This document shows, one piece after another, positions 13,021-25,993 of a stretch of 64,000 bases of DNA. The translations under genes were made by a program, and so were the position numbers. Below the pieces are notes generated by a model. The model searched no databases, had not been told where the DNA came from, and saw only the letters and a program-made list of their open reading frames with translations. Numbering within the stretch: position 1 is the stretch's first letter; each line of letters starts with the position of its first letter. This DNA is from Aphelocoma coerulescens. Lineage: Eukaryota; Chordata; Aves; Passeriformes; Corvidae. The stretch is taken from NCBI RefSeq assembly GCF_041296385.1, contig NC_091013.1, positions 68,665,563 through 68,729,562 of the forward strand. The letters are read 5' to 3'.

Positions 13021-13170
13021 TTTCTTTATATTCTTCCAAGTTTGGTGTCTGCTTTGCATTTCACCTAATTCTTATCTCACAGAGGGTAAATAGTAATGAG
13101 TATTTTGGACCAAACCACTATACTAAATTGGTGTTTCTGCCCGGTTACAAACCCAACCTGCGACAGAGGA

Positions 13171-15990
13171 TTACATGAATACATGCACCCATTGACATAT
13201 TTTGGCAGAAGAAAACATCTTATGAGAACTGGGGCCTTTTACAATCACACACTCTTGCTTTGCAAAGCATTTTCCATAGACTGTATCTCATAATTATCCT
13301 TTAACAACTTCATGTTTTCTATGCTTCTGCAAACTGAACTTATTTTTGATGATTGAGCGGGATCTGGATGTTTTTGATGTAGTGTCACTAATGGGTGCTT
13401 CCCCTTGGGAGGTTTCCAAGAGAACATTTTTTTAGTGGAGTTTGCTTGTTCATCATGATCTGATGGAAACAGTCCCATTTCAACAAGACCTGTCAGGTAT
13501 GTATTGCTTGATTTTCCCTCAGAGATTGCTGCACTCCTGCACAGGCAGTCCCTGAGCAGGCAGCAGCCAAATATCCCACTGTACATCAATAATTTTCCCT
13601 GAAGGATTTTGAAAATGGGAAACCCCGTTATGGGATTTCTGGAATTCAAGCAAAAAAACATTTGAAAATTTGAAGGCACACTTCACCAAGCCCAGGACAA
13701 TTTCCACATTGGGTTCACATTCTCAACCAGATAATGAAAACAAAAGTTATATTTTTGGATATTAGATTCAAATGTAGCAAATTTCTTTGTTGATTCTTTC
13801 CAACAATAAAGCAGTAAAGACAGACAGATATGCCTGTAAAGATAGCCCAAACACCATGCAGGCTTTTTAATGCTCTGTATTTTCCCAGTTCTGCCTCATT
13901 CTGCTTCTTCTCACTGACATCTCATCCACTAATTAACATATTTCCTCCTTGTTCTTAACTTTTACTTCACTCCAGACTTTTCAGTGTAACTCTTCTTGAC
14001 GATGTTTCAGGTTGCAGTTTTCAAAGCCATATATGTGAGAATTCAGCATCAGTACTGCAATTCCTGATGGCCTTACTGTCTCTGCTCTACCTTTCCCACA
14101 TGCTATTTGTGGGAGTTAGAGGCTGCTCAGACAGGGAGGCCAGCAGGAGGCACTGAGGTACCGGCCCTGCTAAGTGAGAAAAGGCTGGGGAGCCAGTTCA
14201 GCCACTCCACACAGTCTGTCCACTCTGCTGTCATTTTAGCTTGCTCTATGGTTCAGTCTTAGTGTGCTCCACCTAGCTGTCTCCCAGACATCTGAGTATG
14301 GCTCTGGGGTGCTTTACTCCAGTGGCCCCTCCAAAAGTCAATGAAAACTGCATTACATCAGATTTTGTACCTGTCCTTCAATACTCTCTGCACTCTGAAA
14401 CATACCCCACAAAATTCCCAGCTCCCTCTCCCCAGAAGGTTCAATACACAATCTAATTTTCAGGTTATGAAAACACAATTTTGTAAGCTGCAACACAGCC
14501 CCTGCACTGTTTTAGATACCATGAACGGAAGCTTGGCACATGCTCTTTAAATCTTAGACTCACCAGACAGGGCCTAGGGAAACCCAGGATAAAGAATTAC
14601 GTATAGTGTGGCTGCCATGTTGACACTGTCTTTCCAGGAGCATTGGTCACAAGGCAGGGAGATTGCAGATGTCAGAGAAAAATTTCCAACCATACTTTTT
14701 CTAATCATTACCTGATGTCCCTTGATGTTCCTTTTCTCAGAGACAGGGCACTTGTTCACAGCCCATCCTTTGGTTTTGCTCGTGTCTGCATTTGCCCCCA
14801 CAACTGAACCAAGCTATTGAACTGTTACAGCTGCAGTTCCAGCAGCCTAGTCACCCCTCATAACAGTTCATGTGCAAACCTCATCTCCAGCAGCATTAAA
14901 GCATGCCAGACATGAGGTGTCTCATTATTTCTTGTTCCCAGCTTCCAGCAGCAGCTGGCACACCCTGATGCAGTTTAAGCCTCAGATGTCAGATGTCATT
15001 GTGCAAAGCTTCCAGACACAACCCTCTGGTCTCCTCCAGTACCTCTGCTACTTGTCAGACCTATACTCCACAGTTTCCATTCTTCACTTGGCAAGCACTC
15101 TGAGACACTGATTCCATTTCATTTTCCAGTGAAATCTCAGTTCAGTAATACTTAATTGGCCTGGCTTCCTATGTAGATATTTCCAAAGTATTTTTAAAAA
15201 CAAAGATTTAAAAAAAAAACAACCTCTGGATATCTCTCTGAGGTACCTCTTCTCAGCTTGATTGATGGAAGGGTTTTTCTTCCACTTCACTACTCGTCGT
15301 AGATGTCTGCTCATTGATACATTCTCTGACCTGTCTTCTTGCAGACTTTCTTCACCTTGAGCTCACTGAGTTTTTCCATATGTGGCAAGTTTCACCTGGG
15401 AGACATGGTTTATAATTCTCTTGCCTTTTTTAGTGAAGATTATAAGCTTTTGCTATGATGATGACTATATTTTACCTTGAGCAGTGGTTCTTTGGCCAGC
15501 TTTTATCCTTAAAGAAATTACTACCGCCTACTTTAGCTTGGTATCAACACCTGCTATGTTATTTTCACTCATCAGAGAGAGTTTGAAAAAATAACTTCAC
15601 ATCTGGTGATCCCAAATATTAGCACCTGCTCATGCTTTAAAAGTAATCAGATTTGTATCTTTATAATACATTTGTATCATTGTAAGGGATTTATATCTTT
15701 ATTTATCTTCATATATTTCTGTATATCTGTTTTTTTCAATATCATGAGAAAAAAATTAATGTGTGGTATCAGGACACCTTGCAAGCTTTTAGACTTGGGA
15801 ATTATTTACTAGTCAATGTGCTTCAGTCACAAACGAACCTAAAGAAATTCCTTTTTGATTACTGCCACCAGTTTCCTTATCCCTCATTCATTCTGGGCTG
15901 AAGTGCAGTAGCAATGCCACCCAGGTTTAGTGTTCGATCTGAAAACGTGGCATCAGCCCTTTAAAGTAACTAGAAATTCAGTTGTGCCAG
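13171..15990. other. Unique sequence; one long unexplained minus-strand open frame
   Basis: No recognised repeat. A minus-strand frame of 144 codons (13679 down to 13245) starts just beyond the LTR. Its second half has a balanced, charged composition unlike the usual translation of AT-rich spacer DNA (for example FSWKPPKGKHPLVTLHQ). I recognise no family. It could be a decayed exon or chance. Confidence 0.35.
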
Positions 15991-15994
15991 GCAC

Positions 15995-16120
15995 AGAAAG
16001 TGTTCGAGGCCAGGCTGGATGGGAGTCTGAACAACATGATCTAGTTGAAGATGCCCCTGCTCATTGCAGGGGGGTTGGACTTGATGACTTTTAAAGGTCC
16101 CTTCAAACTGCTTTATGATA
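15995..16120 (+). mobile_element. CR1 LINE 3'-end fragment
   Basis: A 3' terminal CR1 piece in plus orientation. The diagnostic segments are GTTCGAGGCCAGGCTGGATG, a central part with ATGATCTAGTTGAAG, and TTGGACTTGATGACTTTTAA before the degenerate ATGATACTAT tail repeat. The tail is cut by the LTR that begins at 16125. Confidence 0.85.
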
Positions 16121-16379
16121 CTATTGATGCCTTAGGTTTTAACTTTTATATTTTTCAAATCCTGTACTGCCTAGTGTGTAACTCTGAAGTTTCTTGTAGC
16201 CTGTTAAGTTCTGCTCTCTCATGCCAGGTAGACATAACAAAGCCTCTCCAGGCCTGCTCTCCAAGGACACCAAGACTGTCCTAGGCCCAAAAGTATAAAG
16301 CAAAGGGCCTCTAAGGGGGGCAAGCTGGGGGAAAATTACATCATTAAACTGAAGCTTTAATTGGAGAATTAACCCTGAT

Positions 16380-16405
16380 ATGCAAATGAACCAAACTCAT
16401 AAAAG
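16380..16405 (+). promoter_or_regulatory. LTR promoter core: octamer ATGCAAAT plus TATA-like box
   Basis: ATGCAAAT (16380-16387) is the consensus octamer bound by POU-domain factors. It lies about ten bases upstream of CATAAAAG (16398-16405). A TGACGT element sits just downstream at 16419. Together they form a plausible LTR core promoter; activity is inferred from motif order only. Confidence 0.5.
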
Positions 16406-16494
16406 TGTGAAGAACTCATGACGTGGGATCCATTTTGGGGTCCCTCTTGGCAATAGCCTCTGGCTCCCCAGGGGGTACCTTTGAAGGCCTTTCA

Positions 16495-16500
16495 AATAAA
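16495..16500 (+). terminator. LTR polyadenylation signal AATAAA
   Basis: Canonical signal about 90 bp downstream of the TATA-like box of the same LTR, the normal arrangement for a short R region. Confidence 0.65.
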
Positions 16501-16567
16501 TATCTACCTTTATTCCCTTTCTCCTATCTAGTCTCTGTTTCTAGGAGGCCTCGCAAGGCATCGCTAT

Positions 16568-19500
16568 CATCCAAAAGCAAAGCTAAGTTCCCATTCAGTT
16601 ATTCAACTTTCAGCATATGCAGGATGTATTTTGTATTGAAAGATAAGGAAAAAAATACTGGTATGCTGCCTCTTTGAGACAGGAAAGACATTGTCATTCT
16701 TTCCTTGTCCTCTCAGATTGAAGCTGGACAGAACCAGAATAACTTGAAAAGATGTTAATAAATCCTTGAGTAAATAAAGATCCATTTAAGTGATCAGTTG
16801 AGACCTAGTGGTAGGCAATTAGGATTAATCAATCTAAAGCATTTTAAAATTATTTCTTCATTCTTAACCTCAGTTTTCCTTTTAATCCCCTGACCCTCAT
16901 TACTTAGCTTGGCCTCTATGCACTGCTACTCACAGTGAAAAAAATTAATGTGGTGATGATGAGATGGAAATATCAGTCCCTGCAACTGAACTCTGCCAAC
17001 TGAACCTCTGACTTCAGCATGATGTAGCTACAGAGCAGAGTGCTGCTGGACTACTCAGAAACACTGCAATTTTAATTTTTTTAGTTAATGTGGGTCAATT
17101 ATGAGTGAGTTTACTTCAGCCGTTATGAGTATGACCCCAGAAAACAATTTCATGCAGTGTATAAATGACACAAAAATGCATCTTTCACATTCAGCTTTAA
17201 AAAAATAAATTGGCTTGTTTGGACTGTGAAAAACAAGTGTGTTTTTCATAAAGGCAAAAGATTTTGCCTTGCATTTAACTGCTCCTCCCTTTGCTCCTGC
17301 AAAGACCATTTCCCAAAAATTTTTGACTTCTTTAATCAGACTTTATTCTAACTGAGGGGATTCCTAAAATTCTTTTTCCAAAACAATAGCATTTCAAGAA
17401 ATAAATCATAAAAGCATGGAAGAAGTCACTGCAGTAAAGCTGCAGTAAAGCAGATGAAAACTCAACACATATCTCCCCATGAAGCTGACAAGTTGATACC
17501 CACTTCAACAGCAATTGAACAGCTCATGTACTGCAAAATGTTCTTTCTTTCTTTGATTTTCTCTTTATTTCACTTAGGGAGGTAGCAAATGCCTTTCCAC
17601 TGTTGCCAACTTTTCTAATGCTTCACAGAAATCACTGTTGAATGCATGACTATAAAATCTACTTTTATATTGAGGCACTGAAAGCTATAACAAAGGGAAA
17701 ATATCTCCCCTGAAAAAAAAGTAATAGTCTGATTTTTATCTAATAAGTCCCATCAAAAAAATACTAAATATCAAGGAGAACAAGAGCCATCAGTGAAATC
17801 AATAGTTTCTAAGGCAGCCCTAGGATTGTCATAGAATTTCTATGTGCCTCAGTGGAGTAGTGGTTCTAGAGTCTAATAAAAACCCTGATGGATGGTTCAA
17901 ATGATCAGTGACTGTGCTGCTAATGATAGGAGGATAAACTTTCATCTCCTCAGACTTAGGACTCCAATTCTCATACTGATATTTGCTTCTCAAATGTGCA
18001 GTGAAGACCTTAGAGATACAAAGTCAGAGACAGAATTTAAAAATGTTTTGAAATTATTTGCAAGTATGAAAAGTATCTCGAAAATAAAATAATTTACAAA
18101 TCTGCTACTCCCAGAGTTGATTCTTCTCTGTTAATCCTATTGTACATCCTTTGGCAGCAGTTTTTAACTTCATGACCACTGTTAGCCAAGAAAGCTCTCC
18201 TTTACATTTTTAAATGGTGGAGAATACTTGATGGATAGCAAGGACCACTGAACTGCTTGTACCTGTTGATCTTAGTAACTATAAGAAGTATAAATCATCT
18301 GTCTGAAAATCAAGCTCTGATTGACTTGCCTAATGTCAGAATGAGAAAAAAAAGCCCTCCAACTACACAGCTCTCTTTCCTTGGGCTAATATGTCTTACA
18401 CATGGAGAATAACATAAAACACATTCCCTTTTGTGGTAAAGGTAACAGAAATACCTTCAGCAATGGAAAGTACAGACTGGGATTTTCTTCATGTTATGCA
18501 AAAATGTACATGTACAGTAGGAAAGCACTGCTTGTTCCTAAGAACAGGGGATGCCAGGGGAAAAGAAATAAAAGTTCCACACTCTTTCATTGCAGTCTAG
18601 AACAGCAGCACAATGCCTGTAGCTCAGGAATATCTGACATTGCTTGAAGAAGTACTGATCTCAGAGCAGGTTCCTTTCCTGTTTTCTCAAGTGGATCTTT
18701 CATCCCATCTGGAGCTTCGTGTTTTCTTGGTTACCCAGCCGGCCACATTACAGACAGTGAATTAAAAGCTGCTCAGTGGCTGTAACCACAATGGAAATCT
18801 ACTCCAGAGCTGTGACTTTCAAATCAAATTTAAAAAAAAACAAATACACCACTTCATGTTTTTAAGACACACTAATGTAAAAGCAGAATATTCAGTAAAT
18901 TCATAACTTCATTTACATCAAACGCTGTAGCTCCTCATGTTCAAGAAAAGCACACCCATTTGTCTCAGCCAGAAATCCAGCCCAAGAAACTTTCTGTCAC
19001 TGAAAGTGCAAGTCTGGATCTATCTCTGAAACCCGGAGAGTTATTCCAAGTTCACATCAGCAGAACAAAGATCAGAATCTGACCCAAATATTAACTGATT
19101 TTTGGAGTCTCTGTGTCTGGCCATCAAGAAATGCCTGCTGGACGCAAACTCTGCAGTCTTCAGGCAGAACACAAGGAGACTAGTGAGGAAACAGATGTGG
19201 ATGGTATTTTCTAGCACAGAATTGTTGAGCAAAGTGTGCCAAGAGTTGTACATGTTAGGTACTGAAAAATGGAACATTGCAAAATTAAATCACTCCCCAT
19301 ACCAGAGACTACATCTCAACAAAGGAATGGTTTGCAAGAATTAGCTTGCTGTTATATTTTAATCTAGATGTTCTTTTCCCTTTAATGGGTCAGCCTGTGG
19401 TATTACCCAGGCAGGTAGCAGTAAGGAGTCACCTCTGTTGCCTTGCTGCCCAACTCCACTAAACAGACCTGTGGTATCTGTACTCTCTTTGGAGCATCTC

Positions 19501-22500
19501 TTGTCTCAGTACGTGTCTTCATATCATACAAAACAGCATGCTGATGCTGAAACTAGCACTGAAAGAGTAGAAATATCCATGAAACACTACTGGGACATAA
19601 TGGAGATAATCTCCCAGATCCCAGAGCAGCACAGCAGCACTGACACGAGCTAATGAGGGCTTTCACAAACACTTCTCATCTTAGCTGCAACGTTGCGCTG
19701 GCCCAGCAGACCTGCCACTAGATAGGGAGAAAGCCCCAGCACTGTGAACTTAGGCATCTCTGTGCCTTTCTCCACTGCATGGTGTAGAGTACCTGAAATA
19801 TCACAGGGGGTGAGTTTTTGTCTCACGATGAGGAATTCTATTACAGATGAATGCTGGCAAGTGAAATATTGTTAATGAACCCAGGAAAAGATACTTCCTA
19901 TAAGAAGCCAGAAAGGCAAGGTAGTCCGACTATTTGGGTCATTTCCTCTGCCACAAAGTGGCTAAGAGCTAAATTTTGTCTAGTTATCTATAACATTTCT
20001 CAGCACTCCTAAATAATTATATTGATTATTTTTATGTAAAACTTGGGTAAAAAAATACCAGAAATACAATTTGCAACTTCTTTCGAAACTGATTTGGAGT
20101 AACACTGACAGGTGATCTGGGACATTTTAAAGAGAAAATACTTTCTTTTTTGTAAAGTTATAGGAATAAAAATTTATTATGAAGCTTACCACTTCATGAG
20201 ATGGAGCAAGACTTTGTTGTCTGCCACTATACCTGGCAGAAGGAAAAAGAGAGTCCTGAGCTGTGCTCCCTTCCTCCCTGCCTTCACAGGAAGCAATTAA
20301 AAGATAAAAAACATGGGGTTTAGATGTACAAAAGTTAATCTCCTTCCTAGTTCAGTGCTCCAACCAAGATGCCACAAATCTGTGCGCTTCTGTTTACCTC
20401 TACTCACCAAGGAGAACTCAGAGCTTTCTGGTTTCGGTACAGCTGTGGAAGGTGGAAAACACAAGTTTGAAGCCCATGAAGATGAGACCGGGTGAGGCTG
20501 CACTTTGTGAGACACTGATCTGGCAATGCTCAGGTACTGGGAAGGGCACAGAGACATGAACATGTGACATGGCCCTGCCAGGCACGAGCATGTCAGACTT
20601 ATCAGGCAATGCCATGAGCATAACACCTTGCTCAGACCAAGGCATGTGCAGGCCATGTCCAATGCGTTGGGTTTGTTGCTGGGTGTCAGCAGAGAAAGGC
20701 CTGAGGCAGGGCCAGGCTTGAATGAGAAGCCAAGCTGGAGAGACAGGCATGGACACTGATCCCAAAGCCACAGGGACCAGATAAACAGATCTCTGATGAA
20801 CATCAAGGTTATTAGAAAGCTTAAGCATTCTCAGTGTTGGCTTATATTCAGCAGAGGAATAGAACATGCATTATTTTGTCTAAGCCTTTTGGTAAATCCT
20901 TGCATCTACCCTGTGGACTGTGAAGGAGACCCTTGTGTTTATTTTCTGATAGTATTTAGCCTAAGTACAGTGGAGAGAAAAAGAGGAGTATTGGAGACTT
21001 GGACAATACTCTAAAAACAAATAGAAGGTTTCTTTCCAGGTTTCACCTTTGCTCACAGTGACAATTTGCATGTCTTCAGCTCAGTACCTTTGTGTTATCA
21101 CATCTGCCAGCAAAGCTGGTGACAGTTCCTGCCAGCCACATACACAGCTATATGAGCTTTTCGACCATGCAGGCTTCCTCACAGGCCTCCCATATACTTG
21201 ATTTCCAAGCTGCTCTACCCAATGCCATCCTGTGCATTCAGCCAGTAGACTCAGTCAATTCATTTTGGAGGGAAAATACGCAATAATATTAAGAAATTCC
21301 AGACTTCCAGAGCCAAAAGGTCAGCAATGAAAGAGTTGGTAGAAGGATAAAAAGTGAGCTTGTTTTCCCAGGTAATGAAGATCTAAATTTTTCTAAAGCT
21401 GTTGTAAAGAAAAAAAAAAAAAAAAAAAACAAATAGTGGAAATAAGGATGTACAGTAAGATGGTAGGATAGATGCTGACTTCATCCACCCAGTCATGTGT
21501 CTAGTGGTAGTGTTGGACCAGAAGACCACATGACTTTCTTACAGCATAGAAAGGAACATGACAAGAAAGTTGATGAGATTCAGCCTTTGGCCTAGGGTCT
21601 AGTAATTCTTGGAAGAAGCACCATGTACTTTTTTGATCTCTCTGGAATAGCCATGATCCATCCTCCATGGATTTGTAAAACAAGGTCATGTTGAGAACAA
21701 CCCATTCTCTTCTCTATATCTTATAGAAAATGGTTAGAGATGCTTCTTCCAGCACTCATGGATTATCACTTATCCCTCATGTTCTCTACTCCAAACTGTA
21801 CTGGACAGCTTAAAAACATCTGTGTACAATCTCCTCCTTGGTCTATACTTCTTAATCATGAAACTATGCCTTCAGCATCACCTCAGTACAGAGAGAGGGA
21901 CCCAGAGTTGTCTGGGACCCAAACTGAGGAAAAGGTCAGCAGGTGTGGCAGAAGGGAAGCACTCACACAAAGACACACATCCAACCTCCCCAGCTCCAGC
22001 AACACAAAGAACTGATACCTCTGGGAAAAGGAAGCCCTCACAGAAATAAGAGCAATCTCACCATCAGAACAAATAATTAGCACTTCTTAATCTTATTGTT
22101 GTATTAATGCCATACATCCCAGATTTTAACATCCCACTCCCATGAGAAAAATAATTTTAAAGAGTGGTATTTTTTGCATTCCAGTCATTAGACAGCTACA
22201 GTACAGGGCCACACATGAGGTATCCAAGATCTTTTTGAAATTTAAGGTTTCCTGTAATAGACAGTTTATGCTTTGTTGGGAAAGACCTGACCTACTCCAT
22301 ACCACAGCCATGAATCAGCCTTTCATGAAGCATCTGTCTGTAAGCCAAAAGATACTACTTATGCTTTCTCATGATTTATGGCCTTGAACCCCTGTAGGCA
22401 CAAAAACCCCTGAAAACAACAAAATTAGTACAGTTCAAGCCAACAGGAGAAATAAAACCATGAAAACATCAAGCAACACACTTGAGATGGTTTTTTATCT

Positions 22501-22817
22501 ATATTTTCTTACTTTGTTTCTTGGTGGAGATGTGGGGGAATAAATTTACATTCCATTGCAACCTCCACAATATAACCATTAGGAAGTGGAAAAATACTAA
22601 TCCTATAAAGAAATAGAAGTCCTTCCCAAAGGAAAATAATCACTTGTTTGTCTTACACTGGCCCTGACACCACTTGAAAATAGAGAGCTATCAAAACCCA
22701 CAATAAGGAAGAATCCTTGTCATCCTCAAAAATATCACCAAGAGACAATCCCCATTAAATAATTTCAAATCAACAACTGCCATGAGAAATTGCCTCCCTC
22801 AGTGAAGCAATGCTTTT
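16568..22817. other. Unique sequence, no gene recognised
   Basis: Low-GC DNA. The largest open frames (169 and 149 codons, minus strand, about 20297-20867) overlap each other in two frames and have no recognised domain. A 20-base A run at 21410-21429 may be a retroposon tail, but no recognisable body precedes it. I see no other repeat. Confidence 0.4.
21410..21429 (+). repeat. A(20) homopolymer
   Basis: Uninterrupted run of 20 A followed by CAAATAG. There is no recognised SINE, LINE or processed gene upstream, so the origin is unclear. Confidence 0.9.
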
Positions 22818-22905
22818 ATATTACTATTATTATATTATATACCATATAGTATAATATAATCATATATAATAAATATTAAACTACTGTAGTGTATTATTAT
22901 TAATA
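22818..22905. repeat. AT-rich low-complexity tract
   Basis: A nearly pure A/T stretch made of TATTAT, ATATAA and TAATAT variants, immediately upstream of the splice-bounded segment at 22919. Confidence 0.85.
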
Positions 22906-22918
22906 TCCCTTTCCCTAG

Positions 22919-23037
22919 GGGTCTTCACACAGGACAAGAAGCGGGATGCCAATACCTTGGCCATACTCATGCTGTGTCTCCAGGGAATCCATCAGCAGAT
23001 GATCTACAGGAAAGTGGGTTATACCTGACATGTGCAG
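22919..23037 (+). other. Candidate exon with strong splice sites, unidentified
   Basis: A 119-bp segment bounded on the left by a pyrimidine tract ending CCCTTTCCCTAG and on the right by the ideal donor CAG|GTGAGT. One frame (starting at the second base) is open through all 39 codons. It includes the peptide QEAGCQYLGHTHAVSPGNPS and ends ESGLYLTCA. I recognise no family. It could be a coding exon, a noncoding-RNA exon, or a coincidence of splice-like motifs. No partner exon could be linked to it. Confidence 0.25.
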
Positions 23038-25931
23038 GTGAGTTGCAGGGTGCACGTAGTGTAGGAGAAGACTAATGGGAGTACTGATGGCATTGCCTTC
23101 CCTCCTACAGGAGGCAGCTCTGCAGCCTCAAATTTGTGCACATTCTTAAACGGTGGAAACTATAGTCAGGTTATCCTTTATTTCCTCCATGCACACACTC
23201 AGCTAACCTTTGTATGGGTTTGTCTGTAGCTGTGCTTCAACAGAGCCATACACTGAAGGTGCAGTTCCTCACCAGTGTTCCTGAACACTGTTTCACACTG
23301 GCACCCAGAAGCCTGGCGTGTCATTGCCATGACCTTGCAGCTAGTGGTACCTCATCTTATCTTCCCTCCTCATCCCAGAACAGATTCCAGGAACAGAAAG
23401 CATTCTGCTCTGACAGGGCTTTCCCGGCTGACCCCTGGCACTGTGAACCTTCAGTTCAGCATCCTGTGGTTGCACAACCTGACCTTGAAATATCTGCTGG
23501 GCTTAGTCAGGAGGATAGCCCTGCCCCACACACCTCCAGCCTCCTTTCCCACAGTATTCTGAGACATCACCTGCTTTCTACATTTCATAGCTGGAAACAA
23601 GAGGGTATAAACACCATTCTCAGAAATCCCTACTTATAATAGCCAGCCCTCTTATGAGATGTTATGGGGCAAAACAAAGAGCAGGCTATGAAAAAGTTGG
23701 TTCACATGCCTCAAGATAGGTAAGAGATATCTCACAACTGATCTTCTCTACCATTGCTGACATTCCTAAATATTAAAATACATTCTGTCTCAACTGCTGC
23801 CTTTACTCATCGTGCGTGGCAAGGGCTTTCTCTTTACTTGTGGGTTTATACACACTACCACTAAACAAGCAGCAGTAAGCAGAATGCTGCTTAGTGCTCT
23901 CTGTCATAAAACTTTCAAGTTAACAGACACAAAATACTGTTTCCACAGAGCTAATTATAATAGGTCAAAAGAAAACATCCTCTGAGCAACTTTAACTTCT
24001 AAGGAAATCTTTCTTACTCCGGAAAAGTGGAGATTACTCATAGCATGACAAATCTGGAAGAATTATTAAAGGTTTCACTCCCACTTGTCACCAATACGTT
24101 AAAACTGACTTCCAGCTTCCAAAAATATGAATAATTTACCTAATATCTCCTTGGAAGTACATTTCCAAAAACGAGAAACTTATTTCCATCCTTTAGGGGA
24201 TGGTAGATATTATGAATTCAGCACAATTTTTCATTAGTAGTCATTTGCCCTGATATCAAAGAAATTATACTATTGCTACATGGACCTAATAAAGCATTTA
24301 CACACATGGACAGCTTTGATGGGAATAGTCATGTGCTTGAGACAAACATACCCCTAAGTACTATTTACAGATAAGAGCACCCTTTTCCAGGCCCATTTCC
24401 CTAGCTTGTTGAAATATACATAACACAGCCATATAGAGCAGCAATACACCAGTTGCAGATACTTTAAAAGAGAAAAAACACCCCACCTATTACATAGGAT
24501 CAGATTTATAAAGAAAAATATCCAGTAGCTGCCCACAGAGGAATAGTCCTGACAAAGAGGAAATATGAGAAATAAAATAAGCAGAATAAAACTGAGACTT
24601 TCAAAAGAGTTATACAACTTACATAACACAAGCCGAAATTTCATACTGTTGGGAAAATTCACCAAGTGTTTCACTCCATAGGTGTACAAATGGGAGAGGG
24701 ATACAGCTGACCTCTGACTGAAAAACCAATAAAACTAATGAGGTGATAGAAAGGAGACAGGATACAAGTAAAGTGCTGGTCTGCGGCAGCTTCATTCATT
24801 GGGTATGAATGTCTTTGAGGTTTTGAATCACAGCTGTGGAAACAAGCTACTGAATTTCCTCCCCTAACTCCCCCAGTAATTTTGTTATTTAAGTATAAAT
24901 GCTCAGGAAGTCAGCATTAACAGCAAACTGCTGAGTGCCCTTTGTGAGCAGAGGATGCCAGTGGGAGAGAAACTGCCACTTACAGCTATGTTGTCATGCA
25001 ACTAAGGAGGCACAGAAATGAGCCAGGCAAACAATGCTCAAGCTGGTTTTTTCCAGATCAGGAGCTGATCTACGTTATCTGAACTTTATGGCAAAAGTGA
25101 GTCCATTGATCAAACATTTTCAACCTTGCTGATTACACTAGATTAAGGACTCTGTGTTGCAGTGCTCTGCCTGAATCAGAATAAAATTTTTTCTATGAAA
25201 GGGAAGGTGACATTTGGATTTATCTTTATTCCTCAGACACATTATTTTAAGCACCTGTCATTTTTTTGTTCCTAAGGGGCACTGTTCTTACTCCAGGAGG
25301 TGCTGGTCCACTATTATTCTGGTAAGAAAGTCACTCAGACTCTATAAAGTCTAATTTTAAAGATTTTTTTTTTTATTAGAGCTAACTATAAAGAAAGGAA
25401 GTCTACTACAGATAATCTCATGTACTTTTAGACACTGGGAACCCAGAGTTGTGTAGGATGAATCAGGTTCCAATCTGCATGCAGCATGCCATGCAGACCC
25501 TGTCTGGGGAGAATTTGCTCCATTTGGGTCACTCAAGCTATTGTAAGGTTTCCTCATAAGAGCACAACTGTACTCATAATTTCTGCTGTCAAATGGAGAC
25601 ATCTGCAGAGAAGTTGTTGATACACTTATAGATAAAGACAATGACATGCTGGTGCTGAGTGGAGCTGCCTTGCAAGTTCTTCCATCACCATCACCAGGCT
25701 GAGTTTACCCAGTGCCAAGGGGGATGCACAGCATGGCATAGGCCTGAAGACAACACTGCAGGTGCAGAACAGCACAGTCCTGCACCTACACAGGTACCCA
25801 TTGCTCCACAGAACCCTGACTCCTTGATGTGCAATGCTCTTCCCATCAGCGTCATCAGAGACATCCTGTGCTCACCTACATTGTAGGAGACAAACAGGGA
25901 AAAGCATTACAGATTCCTTAGGGTACATGGA
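23038..25931. other. Unique sequence, no gene recognised
   Basis: A 141-codon plus-strand frame at 23214-23639 is the longest here. It overlaps another frame in the same strand and shows no recognised motif. Otherwise there is nothing that I can identify. Confidence 0.4.

Positions 25932-25993
<62 letters not shown>

Larger units (their letters stand above)
11790..13170 (+). mobile_element. Solo endogenous-retrovirus LTR, 1,371 bp, with 5-bp target duplication
   Basis: The element itself runs 11795-13165. It opens with TGTCTTGGG and closes with CTGCGACA, the TG...CA ends of a retroviral LTR. The flanking 5-mers are GAGAA on the left and GAGGA on the right, a target duplication with one substitution. 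Inside are a very GC-rich block (about 11960-12190), a long purine-rich region, a 21-base C run, a polyadenylation signal AATAAA at 13015-13020 and a following R/U5-like stretch. That order shows plus orientation. No gag, pol or env sequence adjoins it, so it is a solo LTR left by recombination between the two LTRs of a provirus. I recall similar LTRs from songbird genomes but cannot name the family. Confidence 0.8.
16121..16567 (+). mobile_element. Solo LTR, 439 bp, 4-bp target duplication, inserted in a CR1 tail
   Basis: The LTR runs 16125-16563. It starts TGATGCC and ends GGCATCG, an inverted terminal pair with one mismatch at the outermost base. The flanking tetramers CTAT (16121-16124 and 16564-16567) are identical, so it duplicated a 4-bp target. 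A TATA-like CATAAAAG at 16398 and AATAAA at 16495 lie about 95 bp apart in sense order, so transcription would run plus. A 4-bp duplication is typical of gammaretrovirus-like (class I) elements; that class assignment is inference. No internal retroviral genes remain. Confidence 0.8.

Noticed and set aside
20297..20867. 169- and 149-codon minus-strand frames
   Set aside because: They overlap in two frames of the same strand, with no splice boundaries or motif recognised. They are compatible with chance in a GC-richer patch.
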